In this document: piece after piece, positions 1-7,500 of the stretch
Layout of the letters: each line of letters begins with the position of its first letter
Position numbering within the stretch: position 1 is the stretch's first letter
NCBI GenBank assembly: GCA_002308815.1
Contig: DBVX01000067.1
Coordinates: 38,100 to 46,477, forward strand
Reading direction: 5' to 3'
Origin: Bacteroidales bacterium UBA1253
GTDB taxonomy: Bacteria > Bacteroidota > Bacteroidia > Bacteroidales > Paludibacteraceae
DNA length: 8,378 bases
Translations under genes and position numbers: made by a program
The notes under the pieces: model-generated
Databases searched by the model: none
Told to the model about the DNA's origin: nothing
Seen by the model: only the letters and a program-made list of their open reading frames with translations

Positions 1-1226
1 GTGCTGCCGCTGCGTTTCACCTCGCCAGTGGCAAAAGCGGGGAAGTTGTAGTGGAGCAGGAAACGGTCGGTGTCCTGAATGAGCGCCTCGTCGATAATCT
101 TCTCGTCGCGGGAAGTGCCGAGGGTAACGGTAGAGAGCGACTGCGTCTCGCCGCGCGTGAAGATAGCGGAGCCGTGAGGTCCTGGCAGGGGGCTGACTTC
201 GCACCAGATGGGACGGATGTCAGTGGTCTTGCGGCCGTCCAGACGCTTGCCCTCATCGAGGACAGCGCGGCGCATAGCCTCTTTCTCCACGTCGTGGTAG
301 TATCGGTCCACCAGAGCCGCCACCTCGTCGATTTCCACGCCAAGAGCCTCGGCGCGCTGCTGCATGTAGTCGGTCTTCTCGGTCTTGAAGTCCTCGCGAA
401 TCTGCTTGAACATCTCCTCGCGGTGGTGCTTGTCGGTGTCGGCAGAGGTAGCCTGCGCATAAGCACGAGCGTACGCGTAGTCGTGCACCGCCTGACGCAG
501 TTCGTCGTCGTTCACCTCGTGGCAGTACTCACGCTTCACCTCCTTGCCGTACTCGCGCATCATCTCAATCTGCGCGCGGCACTGCGGCTTGATAGCCTCG
601 TGAGCCGCCTTAATGGCTTCGAGCATAACGCTCTCGGGCACCTCCTTCATCTCGCCCTCCACCATCATAATGTTGTCCTCCGTGGCGGCAACCACCAGTT
701 CGAGGTCGGCGTGCTCGCACTGCTCAAACGTGGGGTTGATGACCATCTCACCATTCACGCGCGCCACGCGCACCTCGCTAATCGGACCCTCGAAAGGAAT
801 GTCGGAGCAAGCCAAAGCCGCCGAAGCCGCCAGACCGGCTATGCTCTCGGGCATATCGATGCCATCGGCACTGTAAAGGGTGACGTTGACAAACGTATCA
901 GCATGGTAATCAGCGGGGAAGAGAGGACGCAAAGCGCGGTCGATAAGACGCGCAATCAGTATCTCATAGTCGCTCGCCTTGCCCTCGCGGCGGGTGAAGC
1001 CGCCCGGGAAGCGTCCGGCGGAAGCGAATTTCTCCTTGTACTCAACCGTCAAAGGCATAAAGTCCGTACCCGGCACGGCATCCTTGGCACTGCATACCGT
1101 CGCCAGAATCATCGTGTTGCCCAGCGTCGCCATCACGGCTCCGTCCGCCTGCTTCGCCAACTTGCCCGTTTCCAGCGTGATGACACGGCCGTCCGGCAAC
1201 TGAATCTCTTTTCTAACAATGTTCAT
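1..1226 (-). CDS. pnp: Polyribonucleotide nucleotidyltransferase (PNPase), N-terminal 408 codons, cut by window edge
   Basis: PNPase is a phosphate-dependent 3'-to-5' exoribonuclease of mRNA decay in the cytoplasm, normally a trimer. The minus-strand frame opens with [19 protein letters not shown] and stays open to the edge. The first RNase PH core (about residues 1-145) carries the family stretch [12 protein letters not shown] (71-82) and [14 protein letters not shown] (91-104). A helical linker (about 240-320) follows. The second RNase PH core begins at [14 protein letters not shown] (327-340) and FTRGETQSL (356-364). The catalytic aspartates of the second core and the KH and S1 RNA-binding domains would lie to the left of the window. 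The start is ATG at 1226, because homology begins at once. No Shine-Dalgarno is seen, only an A-rich leader, usual in Bacteroidetes. The gene is divergent from the large LRR gene and has its own promoter. No defect is visible in the part present. A 403-codon plus-strand ORF over it is an antisense shadow. Confidence 0.97.
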   Translation of the reverse strand, partial: MNIVRKEIQLPDGRVITLETGKLAKQADGAVMATLGNTMILATVCSAKDAVPGTDFMPLTVEYKEKFASAGRFPGGFTRREGKASDYEILIARLIDRALRPLFPADYHADTFVNVTLYSADGIDMPESIAGLAASAALACSDIPFEGPISEVRVARVNGEMVINPTFEQCEHADLELVVAATEDNIMMVEGEMKEVPESVMLEAIKAAHEAIKPQCRAQIEMMREYGKEVKREYCHEVNDDELRQAVHDYAYARAYAQATSADTDKHHREEMFKQIREDFKTEKTDYMQQRAEALGVEIDEVAALVDRYYHDVEKEAMRRAVLDEGKRLDGRKTTDIRPIWCEVSPLPGPHGSAIFTRGETQSLSTVTLGTSRDEKIIDEALIQDTDRFLLHYNFPAFATGEVKRSGS

Positions 1227-1255
1227 TGTCTGTTTTTTGTTTTGTTTTTGTTCAT
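1223..1255 (-). CDS. Possible 10-residue upstream ORF in the pnp leader, overlapping the pnp start
   Basis: On the minus strand an ATG at 1255 opens [10 protein letters not shown] and then stops with TGA at 1225-1223. The stop overlaps the pnp ATG in the classic ATGA arrangement. This lies between the leader hairpin (1279-1261) and pnp. The layout would allow translational coupling, with ribosomes finishing the small ORF and restarting on pnp. It has no Shine-Dalgarno, and its Lys/Asn-rich content simply reflects an A-rich leader, so it may be chance. No homolog is known to me. What is directly seen is the frame and the overlap; translation is inference. Confidence 0.25.
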   Translation of the reverse strand: MNKNKTKNRQ

Positions 1256-1260
1256 ACTGT

Positions 1261-1279
1261 GAGCCGCCGTTTGCGGCTC
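1261..1279 (-). promoter_or_regulatory. GC-rich hairpin in the pnp 5' leader
   Basis: GAGCCGC and GCGGCTC form a perfect 7-bp stem around a 5-base loop, placed about 25 bases after the predicted pnp transcription start and just before the possible upstream ORF. In the pnp direction no T-run follows, so it is not an intrinsic terminator for that transcript. In E. coli, PNPase controls its own mRNA through a structured leader processed by RNase III. A similar role here is inference by analogy only. Confidence 0.5.
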
Positions 1280-1310
1280 GGAAATCTTTTTGACCCATAT
1301 AAAGCCGCCG

Positions 1311-1341
1311 CAAAGTTACGGCGTTCCGCGCACTTGCGCAA
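1311..1341 (-). promoter_or_regulatory. Predicted Bacteroidetes-type promoter of pnp
   Basis: Read on the minus strand, TTG (1341-1339; TTTG if 1342 is included) is followed by a 20-base spacer and TAACTTTG (1318-1311). This matches the Bacteroidetes sigma-ABfr consensus, a TTG-type -33 box and a TAnnTTTG -7 box. Transcription would start near 1303-1306, giving a leader of about 80 bases before the pnp ATG. Confidence 0.7.
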
Positions 1342-1403
1342 ATTTATTTTACTTTGCGGATTATTTTGGGTGTTTCGGACATTTTTCAGCATGAGTTCCC
1401 TTG

Positions 1404-1431
1404 TAGTTCAATCCGTATAGTTCTACCCGTA
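1404..1431. repeat. Tandem 14-bp direct repeat, candidate regulator-binding site
   Basis: TAGTTCAATCCGTA (1404-1417) is followed with no gap by TAGTTCTACCCGTA (1418-1431), with 12 of 14 positions identical. A weaker third match (AGTTC....TG.TAG) starts near 1394. The pair ends 32 bases before the -33 box of the LRR-gene promoter, where an activator or repressor site could sit. Its function is inference; a short repeat in AT-rich DNA can arise by chance. Confidence 0.4.
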
Positions 1432-1463
1432 AAGTACATTTTTATGAACAAAATATTAAAAAC

Positions 1464-1494
1464 TTGCGGATCTTCGACTAAAGCAGTACTTTTG
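1464..1494 (+). promoter_or_regulatory. Predicted Bacteroidetes-type promoter of the LRR gene
   Basis: TTG (1464-1466), a 20-base spacer and TACTTTTG (1487-1494) match the TTG / TAnnTTTG consensus, with the same spacer length as the pnp promoter. Transcription would start near 1499-1502. This gives about 30 bases of leader if ATG 1530 is used, about 80 if ATG 1581 is used, or about 130 if ATG 1630 is used. Confidence 0.7.
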
Positions 1495-1501
1495 CGGGTC
1501 G

Positions 1502-1514
1502 GCATAGGCTATGC
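1502..1514. promoter_or_regulatory. 13-bp dyad at the predicted transcription start of the LRR gene
   Basis: GCATAG, a central G, and CTATGC make a perfect inverted repeat immediately after the -7 box, where a repressor operator would sit. The first arm (GGCATA, 1501-1506) can also pair with TATGCC at 1529-1534. In RNA two mutually exclusive hairpins are therefore possible, and the second would cover the ATG at 1530. The symmetry is seen directly; the regulatory role is inference. Confidence 0.35.
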
Positions 1515-1529
1515 AGACAGCGTCACTAT

Positions 1530-4500
1530 ATGCCAGTCGACATTCTGCGGGACTCATTCTTGCGAGTGCCGGTGCGCATTATGGAACGTGCCTATTATCC
1601 ATTGTTCCAGACACAAACTCAAAGAAAATATGATAAAAAAATCTTCACATTCCTCCTTGCCTTGATGGCAGGCGCAGGAACACTTTTCGCCTCAAACACC
1701 AAGGTGGATGGTGTCTATTACAATTTCAACAACAACGACCAGACTGCTGAAGTAACTTTTTATGGCAATAATTGGAGTAGATACTCCGATGAATACAAAG
1801 GAAACGTTGTTATTCCCGACAAAGTAACCTACAATGACGTGGAATACACCGTCACAAGAATTGGAGACAATACTTTCCGCGGTTGCCCCGATCTAACCTC
1901 CATTGAAATCCCCAATAGTGTTACAAGAATTGGGGAAAATGCGTTCTATTCAGTCACTGGTTTGACCTCAATAGCCATCCCAAATAGCGTCACAACTATT
2001 GGGGGATATGCATTCTATAAATGTTCCGGTTTGACGGCAGTGACGATGGGAAGCGGCGTTACCAGCATGGGTGAATACGCATTCTACTCTTGCACCGGTT
2101 TGACAGAAATCACCATTCCTGATGGTATTACTGAAATTGCAGATGAAACTTTCTATGGTTGCACCGGGTTGACCTCAGTAACTATTCCGAATGGCGTCAC
2201 CAGCATTGGAAAGAGCGTTTTCCATGGTTGCAAAGGCTTGACCTCAATAAGCATCCCAAGCGGCGTTACCAGCATGGGAGAATCTGTTTTCTATTCTTGC
2301 TCCGGTTTGACTGCAATCACCATTCCCGATGCTATTACAGCAATTGCAAATTATACATTCAATGGTTGCAGCGGTTTGACAGAAATAACCATTCCAGAAG
2401 GTGTCACAAGCATTGGGAATAGTGTTTTTACCAACTGCAAAGGTTTGACTACAATAACCATTCCAGATGCCGTAACTGCCATCGGCACGCAAACGTTTCA
2501 GAATTGCAAGCTGACTTCTGTAGCATTGGGAAAAGGCCTCACAAGCATTGGATATAATGCTTTCTCTGGTTGCACCGAACTGACATCTGTTTCCTGCAGG
2601 GCCAAGGAGCCGCCTGTCTGTGGGTCAAATGCTTTTTACAATGTGCCTAAGTTTACGCTGACCGTTCCGGCTGTATCCATCGATGCGTACAAGGCTGCCG
2701 AGGAATGGAAAGACGCCTATCAGGACATTAAGTCTTTCGACGGCGATTTCCCTGTTTCCGGCACCTGTGGCGCAGAGGGCGACAACCTTACATGGGTTTT
2801 GGACGCAGAGGGCAAACTTACCATTTCCGGTACCGGAAAAATGAAGGACTGGACGGGAGCTGACGAGGATGAGCCTTCGTGGACACCTTACCGTTCGTTT
2901 ATCAAATGGGTGGATATGGGAGAGTCAGGAAACACTATTACCCGCATCGGAAGCCGTGCGTTCCAACATTGCGAAAAGATGACGGATGTAACTATTCCAA
3001 GCACCGTCACAAGCATCGGAGACTATGCTTTCTATGGTTGCTCCGCCCTATCCTTTATAGACGAGTTTGACAGCAACTTTGCAAGCTTCGGAACGTATGT
3101 TTTCGCGGGTTGCAGCAGCCTCACCGCGATTGATATAAACGCAGCCAATCCGAATTACAGTTCCGAGAACGGTGTGTTGTTCAACAAGGCCAAAACGAGA
3201 CTCATTCAATACCCCGCTGGCAAGAAAGACGTAAGTTACGGCATTCCCGCCAGCGTTACCACCGTCGGATCGGAAGCCTTCCTGAATGCCCGCAATCTGA
3301 CCAATATCCTTATTCCGGACGGTGTCCAGACCATTAAGAACGGTGCATTCTTCGGTTGTAGCGGACTGCTCTTTGTAACGATTCCAAAAAGCGTCACAAT
3401 CATTGAAGAGAACGCCTTCGTCGGTTGTAACAAACTGACATCCTTTATGGTAGAAACCACCAATACAAAGTATTGCTCGAAAGAGGATGTGTTGTTCTCG
3501 AAAGACAAGAAGAAACTCATACAGTATCCTGCCGGTAACAAGAACACCTCATACCTCATTCCGGAAGGAACGACACACGTCGGCAATTATGCGTTCAACA
3601 AGTGCAAGGATCTGACCTCTGTCATTATTTCCAAGACCGTCACGAACATCGGATGGAATGCGTTCCAAAGCTGCTCCGGTTTGACCACATTGACCTGCCG
3701 CGCCGTCAATCCGCCCCTCTGTGACGATGATTGTTTTGACGATGTGACCAAGACCATCCCCGTCTATGTGCCGGAGGAATCGCTGGATGCCTATAAGGCG
3801 GACGAAGGATGGAGCTATTTCACCAATATCAAACCCATTACCTGCAATGCATCTTCCGGTACTTGCGGAGCCAATGGAGACAATCTTACTTGGTCACTCT
3901 CCTGCGACGGTGTGCTCACCATTTCCGGAGAAGGAGACATGAAGCATTGGACTCATGTGACAACTTCTCACTATGCTCCGTGGCGTTCGTATGAAGTAGA
4001 ATCCATCGTAATAAAAGAAGGAGTGACAAGCATCGGTATGTTCGCCTTCTGGAACTGCTACCATGTGCAGGAAATTTCGCTCCCCAATAGCCTCAAATTG
4101 ATTGGGGCGTCGGCATTCTTCGGTTGCACCGGTTTGGAGTCTGTAACTTTTGGCAGCGGTATCGCGGCCATCGGTGAATATGCTTTCGATGGTTGTACCG
4201 GTTTGACATCTATGGAAATTCCGGAAACCGTTACAACCATAGGAGCCGGCATCCTCGCTAATTGCAGCAATATTGAATCTATCACCGTAGCAAGCGGAAA
4301 CAAGAACTACGACAGTCGCTTTGACTGCAACGCCATTATAGAAAAAGCTAACTCTAAGTTGATGCAAGGCTGCAAAAACACCGTCATTCCCAATAATGTC
4401 AGTCGCATCTGGATTGGCGCTTTCTGGGGCCACACCGGGCTGACTGCTATTGAGATTCCGAGTACATTCATGGAGGTCATCGAAGAATCTGCTTTCCGGG

Positions 4501-7500
4501 ATTGTTCCGGATTGACATCGATTGCTATCCCCAAGGGTGTTACTGCTATCAAAGCGAGCACATTCCGTGGTTGCAGCAACCTGAAGACGGTGATTTTAAG
4601 GGGCGAAATTACAGAAATTAATGATTATGCCTTCTCCGGTTGCACCAGCCTGAAGGGCTTCGATATACCCGCTACCGTCAAAGTCATCGGCCGGTATGCT
4701 TTCGAGGCTTGCAGCAGTCTTACTGCCATACACATACCCGAAGGGTACACCCGATCCATTGAGAGAGGCACTTTCAATGGTTGTTCTGCGTTGAAATCAA
4801 TCTCCATGCCAAACGTGACGTGGATTGAAAGTAGTGCGTTCATGTGGTGCACAAGTTTGACTTCCATTGAACTTTCTGCCGATTTCGCAAAAATTGACGG
4901 AGAAGCGTTCTATAAGTGCGAAAACCTGGAAACGGTTATTTGTAAAGCCGCCACACCGCCTTCATGCGGAGAGAAAACTTGGACGGAAGTTCCTATTTAC
5001 AAGGGGTATCTCTATGTGCCGGAAGAATCAATCGAGACTTACAAGAATACCGAACCTTGGAGCGGCTTTAAATACATCGAGAGTCTCCCCGCTTCTTCAG
5101 GAACCTGCGGAGAAAACCTCTCATGGAAATTTGAAGACGGCGTGCTCACTATCTCCGGCACCGGAGATATGGAATTCACAGAATCGGTTCCGTGGGAAGC
5201 CTACATGCCTGCTATACAGTCAGTGGTGATAGAAGAGGGTGTCACTTCCATAGCCTCCTATGCATTCTATGAAGCAGGCGGTTTGACTTCTGTATCCCTC
5301 CCGTCAACCCTCACAATGATTGGGGCGCTTGCGTTTGCCTCCTGCACAGAGCTAACCACGATAACATTCCCCGCAAACCTCTCCGTCATTGGTATGAACG
5401 CCTTTAATAGCTGTACCGGCCTGAAATCCATTCAATGCGAAGGAACCACGCCGCCGGAATGCGTAATGGGATTTTTCTCAACTGGAGTTTTCTCAAATAT
5501 AGATGATACGAAATCCATCAAACTCACTGTGCCGGATGAGGTGGTCGAGGTATACCAAGCAGATGAAACATGGGGTGCCTTCTCTGTCAAAAGCGCATCC
5601 GAATGTGACCCGCACGTCGGATTCTTCAACTCATACAAAAACACCTGGGAACTGTCATGCGACGGCGTTTTGACCATCGGGGGCAACGGAGACTTTACTA
5701 TTTCCGGTTCGTGGGTTGATTATCCCTGGTATGAATACAACGAATCCGTCAAGTCGGTAGTAATAAGCGAAGGTATCACAGGCATCGGCAGATATGCCTT
5801 CTATAATTACCCCGCATTGACCACAGTGACCATTCCCGGGGGCGTAACAGCCATCGGCGACTATGCCTTTGCGTATTGCAGCGCGATAACCGATATCACT
5901 TGCGACGCGGTCACACCGCCGGTTTGCGGAAAGGATGTGTTCAAAGATGTCAGCAGGGAGACCGCTCTCCACGTTCCTGCGGCTTCCGCAGAGGTGTACG
6001 TCACAACCGAACCGTGGAACGAATTCGTCCTCCCGTCTATTACCGGAACCTGTGGTGACAACCTCACATGGGAATTGAAAAACGGCGTGCTCACCATCTC
6101 CGGTTCGGGAGATATGAGCTGGAAAGGCGATGCCCCCTGGGCACCGTATGCCGGAGCCATCAAGTCCGTGGAGATGGATGACGAAGTGACCGGCATCGGC
6201 GACAGAGCGTTTGACGGATGTGTAGCTTTGACCACCGTCATGATTCCCGAAAACGTAACGCAAATAGGTGAGCAGGCCTTCTCCAACTGCCTCGGCTTGC
6301 GGAACATCTATTGCGATGCCCTCACCCCGCCGGCTTGCGGAAACGGCTGCTTCTCCGGAATAAACAAGAAAATACTCGTCGTATATGTGCCGGACGCTTC
6401 GTACCATGCCTACCAGACCGACAAGACCTGGGGCGTGTTCAGCATCTCGCCGGCTTCGGAATGTACTACCGCTTCCGGAGTCCTCGCCAATAACAAAAAC
6501 GTCAGTTGGAGACTCACCTGCAAGGGAATGCTGATTATCGAAGGAACAGGTGTCATTACGGCGGAGTCATCCAACATGGATATAACGTACACGTGGGCGT
6601 GGGATGAATACGCTTCATCTATCAAGTCCGTTGTGATAGGAGAAGGAATCACAAAAATCGGAGCGGAGGCGTTCGCTAATCTTGAGATCCTGAAAACCCT
6701 CAGCCTGCCTAATAGCCTGATAACCATTGAACACGGTGCTTTCCATGGTTGCCACAAACTGGCTTCTGTATCCATTCCGAAGAATGTGATACATATTTAC
6801 GACAAAGCATTCTCCCACTGCTATGGATTGACCAACATTATTTTCCATGGCCTTACCTCTATTTATGATAATGCGTTTGTCGGTTGCGGCGGGTCGCTCG
6901 CTTCTATTACCTGCTTCTCCGTCGCACCTCTTTATTGCACAGGTCTGGCATACGCTGATTCGCAAATCGCGGACAGAGCGCCGTCCATCCCTCTCTATGT
7001 GCCCGTTCAATCAGTCAAGAAATACAAAGCTCACTCTGCATGGAAGAAGTTCAAGATCAAGCCGCTTGGCGATCGTCCCAATACCTACATTGTCGCTTCC
7101 GGTACGATCGGCGACTACCTCACCTGGACACTCGATTCCAACGGTATCCTGACCATCCGGGGTACGGGCGACATACCGGGCTGGGCGAAGCCTGCCAAGT
7201 CGCCGGACGGCAGACGCTACATGCCGACCGATGACGCTTCCGCTCCGTGGGCTGCGTACCTCGAAGATATCCTCTATATAGAGATTGGACCGGGTGTTAC
7301 CGGTATCGGCGATTACGCCTTCTATGGTTGCACCAATGTGCAGTCCATCACTTCTTATGCCGTCAATCCGCCGACCTGCGGAACAGATGCGTTCGGAGGA
7401 ATAGACACTACCATCCCGCTCTATGTGCCGGAGGGTACTATGGCAACCTATCAGGCCGCCGAACAATGGCAGGACTTTGACATCCAGACTTCCGAAGTAC

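Larger units (their letters stand above)
1227..1529. other. Divergent intergenic regulatory region between pnp and the LRR gene
   Basis: About 300 bases separate the pnp start from the first in-frame ATG of the LRR gene. They hold two back-to-back promoters whose -33 boxes lie about 120 bases apart. The stretch between them (1343-1463) is AT-rich and contains a tandem 14-bp repeat. Short frames such as the one opening at 1391 (MSSLVVQSV, then stop) have no supporting signal. No RNA gene or riboswitch was recognised. Confidence 0.6.

Noticed and set aside
51..1262. 403-codon plus-strand ORF
   Set aside because: It lies exactly antisense to pnp, which has clear family motifs in every part; the plus-strand translation is low-complexity (Leu/His/Val rich) and is a shadow of GC-rich codon use.
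1261..1293. Hairpin plus T-run on the plus strand, looking like an intrinsic terminator
   Set aside because: No plus-strand gene ends upstream of it; the neighbouring gene is pnp on the minus strand. The stem is better explained as pnp leader structure, and the T-run is short and begins several bases after the stem.
1261..1308. Alternative pairing of GCGGCT (1308-1303, minus) with the 5' arm of the leader hairpin, as in an attenuator
   Set aside because: The upstream partner overlaps the predicted transcription start, so much of it is probably absent from the RNA.
1354..1665. 103-codon plus-strand ORF ending MIKKSSHSSLP
   Set aside because: It crosses the promoter and the leader, and its end is just the out-of-frame reading of the LRR signal-peptide start. 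It matters only as the OFF frame of the A tract.
1851..2594. CRISPR-like regular repeats
   Set aside because: The 69-bp period is an exact multiple of codons, lies in an open frame and encodes 23-residue LRRs; there are no unique spacers between identical repeats.
5655..6407. 250-codon minus-strand ORF inside the LRR gene
   Set aside because: Antisense shadow of LRR coding repeats, with no start signal and no recognisable domain.
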